64,000 bases of DNA from JANQQC01 sp965262255 (GTDB taxonomy: Bacteria > Pseudomonadota > Alphaproteobacteria > Caulobacterales > Hyphomonadaceae): positions 2,542,001 through 2,606,000 of the forward strand of contig OZ253505.1 in the NCBI GenBank assembly GCA_965262255.1. The letters are read 5' to 3'. The translations under genes were made by a program, and so were the position numbers. Each line of letters begins with the position of its first letter. Positions within the stretch are counted from its first letter, which is position 1. The notes below the pieces were generated by a model, which did no database searches, had not been told where the DNA came from, and saw only the letters and a list, made by a program, of their open reading frames with translations. Shown piece after piece: positions 1-9,900 of the stretch.

Positions 1-1553
1 CAAAAACGCTGTGACAACGCGGCCTTTATCTTCAGGACGAAGCTGTTTTTCTTCGATTCTGACGTATTCTCGGTCGACAAGTTTTGACATTGTGTCAGCA
101 TAAGTCGACGGTCGACCAATCCCTAGTTCTTCTAATTTTTTTACGAGAGACGCCTCGGTATACCTTGGCGGTGGTTTCGTGTGATGTTGAGAATTATCGG
201 CCTCAACTAGATCAGTATGATCCCCAACTGCTAATTTGGGAAGTCGTCTATCCTGATCATTGTCGTCGTCAGAATTTTCGTCTTTGTCTTTACCTTCTGT
301 ATAGACACGAGTGAAGCCATCAAAAACTAAGACTTGGCCTGTGGCTCTGAGTACCGCTCGTTCATCTTTAGAAACCATATCCGCTGTTGTGCGTTCGTAG
401 ATTGCAGGGAGCATCTGCGAGGCAACCGCCCTTTTCCAAACGAGACTGTATAGAAGGAAAGCATCCTTGTCTTTCGAATTCAAATCTTCCGGTCGGAGGC
501 TAAAATTTGTTGGACGAATGGCCTCGTGTGCCTCTTGCGCATTTTTCTGCTTCGATGTGTATCGGACTGTTTTTTCAGGTAGATAATTGGACCCGTAATT
601 AGATTCGATTTGTGTGCGGACGGACTTGTAGGCCTCTTCTGCCATACTCACTCCGTCAGTTCGCATATACGTAATTTTTCCATCCTCGTAGAGCAATTGC
701 GCGGCTTTCATAGTTTGCTTGGCATTAAACCCAAGTTTACGCGAAGCCTCCTGCTGCAGTGTGGAAGTAATAAATGGCGGGGCAGGGCGGCGCTTGAATG
801 GTTTGGATTCCACGCTCTGAACGCTGTATCCACCGATTTTGACTGCCTCCAAAGCAGAGTCTGCTTTTTCTTTATTTTTTAGATCAAATTTCCTTAGAAC
901 GTTTCCATCTAAAGAATGCAGTTTAGCAACAAAAGTTGTTTCGCACGGTGCTCTAAGATTTGCTTGGACTTGCCAGTATTCTTGCGGTTCAAAAACTTCA
1001 ATTTTGTGTTCGCGCTCACAAACAACTCTAAGCGCGACAGACTGTACGCGACCTGCAGAACGGGATCCTGGAAGCTTGCGCCAGAGTACTGGCGATAACG
1101 TAAACCCAACTAAATAATCTAAGGCGCGGCGAGCTAGATAGGCTTCTACCAATCCTTCGTTAATCTTTCTCGGTTCCTCCATTGCCTTAGTGACAGCAGA
1201 TTTTGTGATTGCGTTGAAAACGACGCGTTCAACGACGCTGTCTCTGTTTAGAATGCGATTTTTCTTAAGAATTTCGTAGATATGCCAAGATATCGCTTCC
1301 CCTTCACGATCGGGGTCAGTCGCCAAAATTAGTTTCTCTGCTTGGCTCGTCGCGTCAGAAATCTCTCTGATACGTTTTCGTGAATCCGATGTGATGGCCC
1401 AATCCATTTTGAAGTCTTTATCTGGGTCGACCACGCCTTCCTTTGAAGGAAGGTCACGAACGTGTCCATAGGATGCGAGAACTTTGTACGAGTCTCCTAG
1501 GTATTTATTGATCGTTTTAGCTTTTGCTGGACTTTCGACGACAACAAGTTTCA
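1..1553 (-). CDS. topA: DNA topoisomerase I, N-terminal two-thirds (runs off window)
   Basis: Type IA topoisomerase that relaxes negative supercoils. The gene starts at the ATG whose complement is at 1551-1553 and stays open to the left edge, so about 517 N-terminal residues are visible and the C-terminal part is missing. The Toprim domain begins with VVESPAKAKTINKYLG (residues 5-20) and carries the metal-binding DPDREGE (80-86); RSAGRVQSVALRVV follows near 165-178. The active-site tyrosine lies in ITYMRTDGVS near residue 296, encoded around 665. The last readable part fits the EDKGRVVTAF motif typical before the C-terminal zinc region. The next genes, lptG-lptF, lie on the same strand 174 bases upstream, so it may be transcribed on its own or after them. 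No oddity in the visible part. Confidence 0.97.
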
Positions 1554-1727
1554 TAATCCCTCCATAGAAGTTATTTGAATGAAAAAAGCGATTTACAACT
1601 AACGCGCTGAAATTAAATCAACACGTAAACATTTTTTTGTGCAATACGCGAAATGGCAAAGGCCTAGTTTCGCAACAGAACACGGTTTAGGGTTCACGTC
1701 CAATTAGTTTAATCGAACGACAATGAA

Positions 1728-2849
1728 TTATCCGTCTTCGCGATAGGCTATAACAGCGAAGGTAGAAAAGCAGGCAAATAAAACGGGTGCCCAAGCCGCG
1801 AGCCAAGGTTGAACATTTCCGCTAGCTCCTAGATTTGCTGATATCTCCGTTACCGAGATTACCACGATTGCCGAAATGACACCCGAACCAATAAGTTGAG
1901 GAACTGAGCCAAGTCTCGCTAGCCTGAGACAAACGATAGTTCCAATTAGTGCCATTGCAATAAATAGCAAGGGAGCAGACAGCAATCTGTGCCATCTAAG
2001 CTCATATTGCGTAGGGTCAAGACCCGCATGCTTCGTCCGTTCAATTAGTCCGAGCAAATCCCAGAATCCAATTGTGCTTGAAGATATTGAACTTGCCAAC
2101 AATTCGTCCGGATCTAGTTCAGTGGAAAGCGTCAGAAATTCTTGTCTTTTCGGAGGCGAGTTTGGAATATTTTCGACAACCGAATTAAGTTCAATAAATC
2201 CATTCAACAATCGGGCGCGCTTTGCGTCAATACGGCGCTTAAACGCAAATGTATTGGTCGGCTCTCCATTTTTAAAGATACGTTCTTCTTCAATGATCAT
2301 AACATCCAATAAAGTAGCTTCCTCTAAATTGGTTTCGTTGGCACGAATAACCAATTGTCGATTCTCGTTACCGTCGCGCCGCCAAATGGCTCCGGTACTA
2401 TTTTTAGGTTGCTGATTCTCACCACTCAGCAGTTCGGCCCGTCTTTGCTCGAAGTTTTCGCTTAGCATTGCGCCAACCGGGTTTAGTATCGCAGTCGCAA
2501 AGAGTCCGATAAGAGTCGTCGAGAAAATAACGGGCCACAGGAATCGCCATGCCGACATTCCTGAGGCTCGAATAATTGACAGTTCGGAACGTTTGTTGAG
2601 GTTATAGAATGTAATGATTGCGGCGATCAGTATCGCTAGGGCCAGCGTCTGTTCTATTAACATTGGAAGCTTCATTAGCGATAGACTAACCGCCATTAAA
2701 GGAGTCAGCTCAACGTCGCTTCCTACGGTTCGCGCTTGTTCAACGAGATCGATCAGGAAGATCGCGATCAAGAATATTCCGACCACTAATGATAGGGCCG
2801 ATAAGAACTCCCTCAATATGTAACGCTGAACGCGATCTAATATTGTCAT
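1728..2849 (-). CDS. lptG: LPS export permease LptG
   Basis: Inner-membrane component of the Lpt machine that moves lipopolysaccharide from the inner membrane to the cell surface, working as LptB2FG. The 373-residue length and layout (three N-terminal membrane helices, a periplasmic jellyroll of about 170 residues, three C-terminal helices) match the YjgP/YjgQ family. N-terminal LDRVQRYILREF is typical of the family, as is the C-terminal hydrophobic region with IGTIVCLRLARLG. It overlaps the upstream lptF gene by four bases in an ATGA arrangement, so the two are translationally coupled. LptF and LptG are distinguished by order and length: the second gene of the pair is normally LptG. Intact and expected to be essential. 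Confidence 0.93.
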   Translation of the reverse strand: MTILDRVQRYILREFLSALSLVVGIFLIAIFLIDLVEQARTVGSDVELTPLMAVSLSLMKLPMLIEQTLALAILIAAIITFYNLNKRSELSIIRASGMSAWRFLWPVIFSTTLIGLFATAILNPVGAMLSENFEQRRAELLSGENQQPKNSTGAIWRRDGNENRQLVIRANETNLEEATLLDVMIIEEERIFKNGEPTNTFAFKRRIDAKRARLLNGFIELNSVVENIPNSPPKRQEFLTLSTELDPDELLASSISSSTIGFWDLLGLIERTKHAGLDPTQYELRWHRLLSAPLLFIAMALIGTIVCLRLARLGSVPQLIGSGVISAIVVISVTEISANLGASGNVQPWLAAWAPVLFACFSTFAVIAYREDG

Positions 2850-3994
2850 GGGGAGGTGGCTCCCATTTTCGGTGTAGCCATAAGTACACGGCGATCAGGG
2901 ATTCGTTTAAGATGAAAGCCTTTGGCGAGATAGACCACCAGACTAGCGACGATGAGAAATAGCGGCAGTCCCCATTGAACACTGTTTAATATGGGATGAT
3001 TAATACTAGCGGATTGAATTCCAAGTTTTGCCATAAAGGCTGTAACTGCGACTATTGAAGCAATACTTATGCGCCTAGAGTACCCCATGCGGCTTGTTTC
3101 CCCACCTAGTACAGCCAAGATCGCGATTAAGGCTAGCGCAATATTCCATAACGGAGTGGCCAGTCTAGTATGCCCCTCAGCAAGAAAGATGTTCTCGTCT
3201 TGAACATCGAGAGGATTGTTTTGGTCAATAAAAAATAATTTGTGAACATATCTGTCGGAAGATTTCAATTGAATGTCTGATTCTTCGTGAAGAAATGGAG
3301 AGAGATCAAAAGTGTATTGTTCAAAATCGAGAATAGATAGAACCTCATTAACGTCGAGTGTTTGTATCTGACCTTCATTCATTACAATAGCTTCGATTCC
3401 GTCTACTGTAACGATTGCGCCTGACTGTGCGAGGTAGTTGACGATATTTTCAGGATTGCGCGAGTCCGAAATATAAATCCCTTTCAGCTCGCCGCTTAAA
3501 CTTTCTCGGGCATAAAAAATGAGTTGATTGTCCGCATACTGTGTGAACTGTCCAGGTCTCACCAAGGCCGCGGCGATATTCGCTCGGGCATCAGATATGG
3601 TGTGTCGCATTTCCTGTTGCGCCGCGGGCTGAACCCACAGATTTATTGTTAGATGCAGTAGCGTCGTCCAGCAGGCCAGTCTCAAAACTGGTGATGCTGT
3701 ACGCCATCGAGTTAGTCCGGCCGATCGGATTACGGCAATTTCATTGTCCTGCTTACATTTATTAAGAGTCCAAATGGTTGCGACGAACATCGCTAGGGGA
3801 AGGAGAAGTGCAATTATTTGCGGTGTTCCGAGAGCAATGATGTATAAGAAAATCGAAGCAGATTGCCGGTCGGTAACGACTAGGTCGCTTTTTGAGAGAC
3901 CTTGAGCAAGTACTGCTAGAATGATTAGTCCTAGAACAAAAGTGAATAATGCTCCGAGAACAGAATTGAAGAGGTGTCGTTGAAAAATTTTCAT
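2846..3994 (-). CDS. lptF: LPS export permease LptF
   Basis: Partner of LptG in the lipopolysaccharide export ABC transporter. The protein is 382 residues: MKIFQRHLFNSVLGA at the N-terminus leads into the first membrane helix, a second and third helix follow (IIALLLPLAMFVATIW; NKCKQDNEIAVIRSAGL is the coupling-helix region of the family), then a periplasmic domain and three C-terminal helices. It is the first gene of a two-gene operon and its stop overlaps the lptG start. It diverges from pepA; the roughly 100-base gap between them must hold both promoters and is very AT-rich. The genetic arrangement lptF-lptG opposite pepA-holC is common in Alphaproteobacteria from general knowledge of these genomes. 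Confidence 0.92.
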   Translation of the reverse strand: MKIFQRHLFNSVLGALFTFVLGLIILAVLAQGLSKSDLVVTDRQSASIFLYIIALGTPQIIALLLPLAMFVATIWTLNKCKQDNEIAVIRSAGLTRWRTASPVLRLACWTTLLHLTINLWVQPAAQQEMRHTISDARANIAAALVRPGQFTQYADNQLIFYARESLSGELKGIYISDSRNPENIVNYLAQSGAIVTVDGIEAIVMNEGQIQTLDVNEVLSILDFEQYTFDLSPFLHEESDIQLKSSDRYVHKLFFIDQNNPLDVQDENIFLAEGHTRLATPLWNIALALIAILAVLGGETSRMGYSRRISIASIVAVTAFMAKLGIQSASINHPILNSVQWGLPLFLIVASLVVYLAKGFHLKRIPDRRVLMATPKMGATSP

Positions 3995-4098
3995 ACGGAA
4001 GTAGATTATGCGATGTGGTGCATTTGAGCCAGAGTTAAATATAATGCGGATTATTCAAATAAAATCAAAATTATTGTTTTGTTTTGGAGTTCCAAACC

Positions 4099-5577
4099 AT
4101 GAAAATTCAATTCTTGCCTCAGGCAGACTCTCAGATTGTTGCCTTTCTGATAGAAGAAAATGGCGAATTACCTTTATCTGCAAAAGACCTTGACGACCAA
4201 TCTGACGGTCTATTGACCGAAGCCCTAACCACGGGGCGCTTCAAAGGATCCTCTGGTCAAGTTGCAACTGTCGTTTTACCAAAATCTACCGGAGTGAATA
4301 GAGCGGTATTGGTAGGTCTCGGGAAAATTGAGGAAGATAAGCCCAATAATCGATTGCATGCAACAGAATTAGCAGCAGGACATTTAGCTAAGGAATACGT
4401 TTGTAGTGGTTTCGAGAGTTTGTCGATTCACCTAGACTCTCCTAGAACAGCGGTTTCGGCGGCGATTGGGGCAAAGTTGGCAGTTTATCAGTACAACGAA
4501 TGGTTTACCAAGAAGAAAGAGGAGGAGTTACCTAGTCTGAAGGAGATTTCAATAATCTTGGAAGATCATCAGGAGGCTCAGAAAGACTGGGAACGATCGG
4601 GTGCCGTTATTGAAGGAACGTATTTGGCAAGAGATTTAGTCAATACGCCTCCAAACGTATTGTTCCCTGAGTCTTTCGCCAATCAGATAAAGTTCATGGA
4701 ATCTATGGGGGTTGCCGTAGAAGTTCTTGATGAAGATGAGATGTCTGACCTTGGAATGGGGTCTCTGTTGGGAGTTGGGCAGGGTTCTGACAAGGAATCG
4801 CAGCTCGCCATTATGAAATGGAACGGTGCTGATTCTGACACCGACCCAGTGATGTTAGTTGGAAAGGGAGTTTGTTTCGATACAGGAGGTATTTCGTTAA
4901 AACCAGGCGAAAAAATGGAGGAAATGCGCGGTGACATGGGCGGAGCTGCTGCCGTAACCGGAACGATGAAAGCTTTGGCGTTGCGGAAAGCAAAAGTTAA
5001 TGTTGTCGGTATTGTTGGGTTAGTTGAGAATATGCCGGACGGCAACGCTATTCGTCCTGGGGATATTCTCGTTTCTGGTTCGGGGCAGACGATAGAAGTT
5101 CAAAATACAGATGCAGAAGGTCGTCTCGTTTTGGCGGATGCGCTTTGGTATGCTCAGGAGTATTTCAAACCGAAAGTGATCGTTGATTTGGCGACTTTGA
5201 CGGGTGCGATATTGATTTCTCTCGGTCATAGTTATGCGGGGATGTTTAGTAATGACGATGATTTGGCAAAGGAGTTATCTGATGCGGGGGCGGAAACAGG
5301 AGAAAAAGTATGGAGACTTCCGATGGGGGAGGAGTATGACAAACTGATCAAGTCTCAGTTCGCCGACATGAAGAACATTGGAGGTAGAGCCGCTGGATCT
5401 ATTACAGCGGCGCAATTTCTGAAGCGTTTCATTAGAGACGGTGTTCGTTGGGCTCACCTTGATATAGCCGGTGTAGCTTGGGTTGACAAAGATAAATCGC
5501 CGACGGATCCAAGTTGGGGATCGGGATTTGGACCAAGATTATTAGATCGCTGGATCGCAAACCATTACGAGGAATAA
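4099..5577 (+). CDS. pepA: Leucyl (cytosol) aminopeptidase
   Basis: M17 metallopeptidase removing N-terminal residues from peptides in the cytoplasm; in some bacteria it also binds DNA. The C-terminal catalytic domain shows GKGVCFDTGGISLKPG (first metal/lysine region), the signature NTDAEGRLVLADAL and downstream GGRAAGSITAAQFL. A reading frame also opens at a TTG 15 bases upstream, but a GGAG ribosome site at 4086-4089 sits nine bases before the ATG at 4099, and the protein then starts MKIQFLPQ as in the family, so 4099 is chosen (492 residues). holC follows after one base, as in many Gram-negative genomes. Intact. Confidence 0.95.
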   Translation: MKIQFLPQADSQIVAFLIEENGELPLSAKDLDDQSDGLLTEALTTGRFKGSSGQVATVVLPKSTGVNRAVLVGLGKIEEDKPNNRLHATELAAGHLAKEYVCSGFESLSIHLDSPRTAVSAAIGAKLAVYQYNEWFTKKKEEELPSLKEISIILEDHQEAQKDWERSGAVIEGTYLARDLVNTPPNVLFPESFANQIKFMESMGVAVEVLDEDEMSDLGMGSLLGVGQGSDKESQLAIMKWNGADSDTDPVMLVGKGVCFDTGGISLKPGEKMEEMRGDMGGAAAVTGTMKALALRKAKVNVVGIVGLVENMPDGNAIRPGDILVSGSGQTIEVQNTDAEGRLVLADALWYAQEYFKPKVIVDLATLTGAILISLGHSYAGMFSNDDDLAKELSDAGAETGEKVWRLPMGEEYDKLIKSQFADMKNIGGRAAGSITAAQFLKRFIRDGVRWAHLDIAGVAWVDKDKSPTDPSWGSGFGPRLLDRWIANHYEE

Positions 5578-5578
5578 A

Positions 5579-6043
5579 TTGTCAGTAAAACCGGAATGGT
5601 GGTTCTACCACTTGACTAAAAAATCGCAGGAGGAGAGTGTTCCAGCGATTATAGAGAAGTGTCTAGAGAAGGAATGGCGGGTTCTTGCAGTAAGCAATGA
5701 TCGAACCAGACGCACCAAACTAGATGTGGCTCTTTGGACTTTTAAAGAAAGCTCCTTCATTGCCCACGCTTTAGCGAGTGACAGCGAGGTGAATTCTGGT
5801 CGTCAACCTGTGTTGATAAGTGATTCAGTCGAAAATTTGAACAATGCTCAGGCGTTGATTTTGTTGAATGGATTTGAGGCTCCCGTGGATGCAAATTTTG
5901 ATCGAATCATGGTTATTTTTGAAGAGGGCGACGATTCGGTAAAGTCGATAGCGCGAAAACAATTTAAGCAAGCTAAGGACGCAGAGCATGCGGTCAACTA
6001 TTTCCAACAGAACTACAAGGGAGTTTGGGAGAAGAAGGGGTAG
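5579..6043 (+). CDS. holC: DNA polymerase III subunit chi
   Basis: Chi is the clamp-loader-associated subunit that contacts single-strand binding protein. The 154-residue product has the family N-terminus with EWWFYHLTKKS, a central DRTRRTKLDVALWTF (typical chi motif preceding the tryptophan) and LLNGFEAP in the middle of the Rossmann-like fold. It uses a TTG start directly after the pepA stop codon (one-base gap), so translation is probably coupled to pepA. The pairing with pepA supports the call. No unusual features. Confidence 0.9.
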   Translation: MSVKPEWWFYHLTKKSQEESVPAIIEKCLEKEWRVLAVSNDRTRRTKLDVALWTFKESSFIAHALASDSEVNSGRQPVLISDSVENLNNAQALILLNGFEAPVDANFDRIMVIFEEGDDSVKSIARKQFKQAKDAEHAVNYFQQNYKGVWEKKG

Positions 6044-6124
6044 TGTACTGCCGAAATGTCTGATTTAATTCTTCATCTTTCAACGTAAACCATTAACCTT
6101 TATTTCGATAGCGACAGTTGGCTG

Positions 6125-6335
6125 CTATTCTTCTTCTATTGGTTCTAAAGTGACGATCAATGGATTTGGAACTAAATCCTATGTTGCTCCGTTGCTCGCA
6201 TTGACAAATCCGCCTAGAATTACGTTTCCGGCCATTGCCATACCGCCACCATCTGCTCGTTTGTTAGTGATGTAATAATTGGCAGATATATAACCGTCTT
6301 TCTCAATTGTTCCGTTCGGCAAACTTGTAAAATTT
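6125..6335 (-). pseudogene. Decayed gene fragment, function unknown
   Basis: A reverse-strand reading frame translates as a protein-like stretch (DGYISANYYITNKRADGG, then GMAMAGNVILGGFVNASN), is interrupted by an in-frame TAG at 6179-6181 and resumes with DLVPNPLIVTLEPIEEE before a TAG at 6125-6127. There is no start codon and the upstream end runs into a TAA. Composition is protein-like rather than random, so I read it as the tail of a dead gene, possibly a surface or lipoprotein. No family is recognised. Confidence 0.35.
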
Positions 6336-6525
6336 TATATTGGTCACTTGGCGCTGTATCTCTATTGAGGGTTTCTTTATCCAAATGTCGGACAGTTTAA
6401 AGTTTTGTTATCGTGAGAAGGAAGAGATTGAGGCTTTAACGAAATACGAAAGTTGCCCTTGGCACCTTAAGTAAATTCGCCAATTTTTCGGGAAAAACTT
6501 GAAATAATTCTACTGATTTTCGTTA

Positions 6526-6564
6526 CCCCCCCCCCCGTGAAAAAGTAAACTTATATGGTATAGT
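6526..6564 (+). promoter_or_regulatory. Eleven-C run plus -10-like box upstream of giant autotransporter
   Basis: Eleven consecutive C at 6526-6536 are followed 22 bases later by TATAGT (6559-6564), a good -10 candidate. A -35 box at normal spacing would fall at about 6536-6541, directly at the end of the C run. Length changes in the run would therefore shift upstream contacts of this promoter. The run is seen; the promoter role is inferred. Confidence 0.45.
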
Positions 6565-6678
6565 TGGTTGCTTGGCGTTGAAATACAACTGGAATTTTTT
6601 GACCTTAGTTTATCGTGTTAAAATCAACAGATTCAACGACCAATCCAAAATCGAATCCTTGATTAAGGACAAAACATC

Positions 6679-6909
6679 ATGAGCATTTCCTTTGCTAATC
6701 CTTCCATTGGTCGGGATTCAAATACCGAATTTATGCCAGACCGTTCTGTCGGTGGTAGAATTTCTCGTTGTGCTGGTCAGATTCTAAGCTTTGCCCCTTG
6801 TATGACCCGTTCATTGAAAGTTTCAGTTTCGTCTTTTGCTCTCGGGTCGGTGGTTGCAACTAGTTTGATGGGGGGGGGTAGCCTACTCTCAGAATTGTAC
6901 GTCGACTAG
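6679..6909 (+). CDS. Signal-peptide part of giant autotransporter 1 (out of frame with the rest)
   Basis: This 76-codon frame starts at an ATG with an AAGGA ribosome site and encodes a long polar leader of about 45 residues followed by a hydrophobic signal sequence (VSVSSFALGSVVATSLM). It then enters nine G (6870-6878) and, as sequenced, ends at a TAG at 6907-6909. With eight (or eleven) G the frame instead reads MGGVAYSQNCTSTRN and continues without a stop into the passenger frame that begins in earnest at 6965. The join is persuasive because the second autotransporter in the window also has a long leader, a hydrophobic segment and a mature start of Q plus C (AFA-QC). The gene is thus in an OFF state here, by phase variation or, less likely, sequencing error in the run. 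Confidence 0.75.
   Translation: MSISFANPSIGRDSNTEFMPDRSVGGRISRCAGQILSFAPCMTRSLKVSVSSFALGSVVATSLMGGGSLLSELYVD
6870..6878 (+). repeat. Nine-G homopolymer in the signal peptide codons (phase-variation site)
   Basis: The G run spans the third base of an ATG codon and the eight bases after it. Removing one G places the upstream frame (6679) in register with the 2253-codon passenger/barrel frame; no stop occurs in that register between 6878 and 6965. Runs of this length are classical slipped-strand mispairing sites. Confidence 0.8.
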
Positions 6910-6964
6910 AAATAATTCAACAAGAACCCTAACCGCTACTTGCTCAAGCACTATCAACACTGGC

Positions 6965-9900
6965 GTGATTATCTTAGGCCCAGTCTGGGCAAATGATGCG
7001 GCGGGGCACACCATCGTTAACGTACATAGTGGTTCTTTATTAAGAAAAAACACTGGCAACAATCCAATTATCTTATTTTTGTCTGATAACCCCGGAAGTT
7101 TTACTTTCACTCAGGCAGCGAATGGTCAAGATATTGAGGCCAATGGAAATGTACCGACTGCCATCAGAGTTAATAGCAGATTTGGTAATAACGATTACGT
7201 GGATGCAGGAAATTCGCCGATCACGATATCAGTCACTGGAAATATCTCGGTAACAGATTCCTCCTCCTATGCAATAAGAACGTCGCGAACGGCAGGAACT
7301 GCAGCAAATGCACAAACTCTAGCCACCAACATCACGATTAGCACGGCGAATATCACGGCAGGCGGCGGGGGGATTTGGACGAGAAGCAAGGGCAACGTAT
7401 CCATCACAGCTGGAAACATCACGGCTTCAGGAAAACATGGAATTTCAGTCAACAACGATGAAGCGAATACGAGTTCTACGACAGTTTCGTCGGTAATAAA
7501 CGTCAATGTCAGTTCTATTTCTGTTTCGAACGATAATTCGAGGGCAATTCAATTTACTGTCGAAGATGCCACGATATCCGCAAACGTTGGGCGGATCGAT
7601 CACACTGGTTCAGGTTCAAACGCTAACGGGATTGTAGTTACAACTGGTGGTAGAGGTAATAATCCAGTCACTGTTTCGGTAGGTTCCGCCTCCGTTCGTG
7701 AAACATTGTTTGCGTTAGTTACGTTTCAAGGTACCGGACGTGTTACTTTCACGTCAACGGGGGCAGTAACAGCTAAACAAATTGCTAATATATTTACTCG
7801 TGGTGACATAAATGTAAGTGCAAATTCATTCAGTGCGCGAACGGAAGGAGCGGGATTTGTCGCACTTTCCCTTAACGCTAAAAATGTAACAGTAAACACT
7901 TCGGGAACAATTAACGCTCGTAGTAGGGCAATTGATATAATTCACTCTGGCAACGCGACGATCTCAGTTACAGGAGATATGACGGGAGTACACTCGTCTG
8001 GAACAATTCACACCAGTCAAACGACTAGTTCCACAACTACAAATGTCGTTACGATAACGACGACGGGGGATATAAATAATACGAATACCGGAGCCTTAGG
8101 AGTAATCAATTCAAAAGGAAATGTAGGTGGGCGTGTAACTGTGTCGACAAAGAACGTAACGAGCAGTGGTTACTACGCTATCAATATCGACTCGAACAAC
8201 GGCCCTGTCAGCATAACTACGGCGGGTGCAGTAAAAGCAACGGGGTCTTCAACAAGCAAAGACATCGCGGCAATAAAAATTGACAATACCAATTCCTCTT
8301 CGACGGCCTCTCCTACCGCTACTATAGTCTTGAATAGCGGTTCGGTCATCGGAACAGCTGGTAAGGGAGCGATTGTCGTTACCAAAATTCAATCCGCCGC
8401 CCAAGTTTCAGCCACCGTTACCGTCAACTCTGGCGCTAGTATAGTCGGCTTCGTCAAACTCGGAGAAGGCAACGACGAGATAAAGTTCAATGGCGGGAGC
8501 TATACGTTGGGAGCGTCTCAGAAAATAGATGGCGGTAGTCATACGAACGATAACGATGTTCTAAACTTTAATTCCGGAACATGGACAGTATCAGCCACCA
8601 ATTTCACCAATTGGGAAACTCTAAAAATAAGCTCAAGCGGAACTGCTAAGTTCCTTGGTAAAGGAACTGGTAGCGGTCAGGATTTGGGATTCGATAGCGT
8701 TGTCGTTGATGGCGTTCTGTCTCTTCAAGACGGAACTGTTGGCGACCACCTTGATATTGCAGGAAATCTCTCTGGTAGTGGAGTGATCCACGTTGATGTC
8801 AATTTCGTAACCAAAACCTCCGACCGAGTTGTCGTATCGGGAACGGTAACTGGAAACATCAAGGTTAGATTAAATGATGTAACACCGAGCGGATCAGCCC
8901 ATGTAGTCGATTCAAAAATTCGGATACTATCGCTAACAGGAACCGGTCAAAACGCCTCTGTTTTCTCGTTAGAGAACAACGAGTTTCTTGCGGGCGGATA
9001 CAAATATACGATTACCGTAACGAGTAATCAGCACATTGAGCTTAATTCGGCTCGCAGTGTCCTAAGGTGCACGGAATCGAGCTCGGTTACGGGAGTGTTC
9101 AGTTGCGCGGGAACTATTTCGACACCTGAGTACATTTCAAAAACAGGCAACACAAACATTTCGGCAACGCTGGCAAGCGGCGCAACGGTAACTGTTTCAT
9201 CGTTCAAAGCTATAAGCATGGTAGGAAGTGCTGCTGTCACTTTCACGCAAGCGGCCAACGGCGGATCAATTAACGCCACGGGAAATGCTTCAGGCGCTAT
9301 AGATGCCTCGACAACTGGAAATGGTGCAGTAAGTGTAACGTTGACGGGAACGGCCAATCTACAAGGTTCCGGAACAGCGGTGCGGGCGTTTTCTTCTGGA
9401 ACCGGAGCGGTCAGCGTTAGAGCATTTCAAGTCAATGCAAATAATACCAGTGCAACGGCGATTGAAGCTAGGGGGTCGGGTAGTAGTGTGACAGTAAGCA
9501 CAACCGGAACTGTCTCTGGCGGAAAAAGTGGAATTACGGCCGTCAATCAAAGTTCGGGAACAGGATCAGTCACTGTTTCGGCAAGCAGAACTGTAACAGG
9601 AAGCAGTGCGACCGCAATCTACGCTTTGAATAGAGGCACAGGTGGAGTCTCAGTTACTGCTTCAGCGCTCAATGCTGGCACTAATGGGATTGATGTTCGA
9701 AATATCTCTGGCGGCGCGATTACCGTAGTAGCAAATGGAGCGGTTACAGCTAATGGATTAGGCGATAAGCATGCTGGAATATTTCTCAATAATGATGCTA
9801 GCGGTGGCGCTGTATCCGTTGCAGTTGGGAGTAATGGCAGTTTAAGTGGGCATAACGGGGTATTTATCGACGATAAAGGTGGTGCTAGAGTAACCGTAAA

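Larger units (their letters stand above)
6044..6678. other. Intergenic region upstream of the first autotransporter
   Basis: About 630 bases without an intact gene. It holds the decayed reverse-strand fragment (6125-6335), a possible 29-codon forward reading frame at 6385-6474 with no convincing ribosome site, and the eleven-C run at 6526-6536 followed by a promoter-like sequence. A ribosome site (AAGGA, 6665-6669) precedes the ATG at 6679. Confidence 0.6.

Noticed and set aside
839..1117. Forward frames across 84-1117
   Set aside because: Opposite-strand shadows of topA.
1668..1678. TTTCGCAACAG, matching the miniature-element end, between topA and lptG
   Set aside because: Only eleven bases, no partner end and no related interior; likely chance or a tiny relic.
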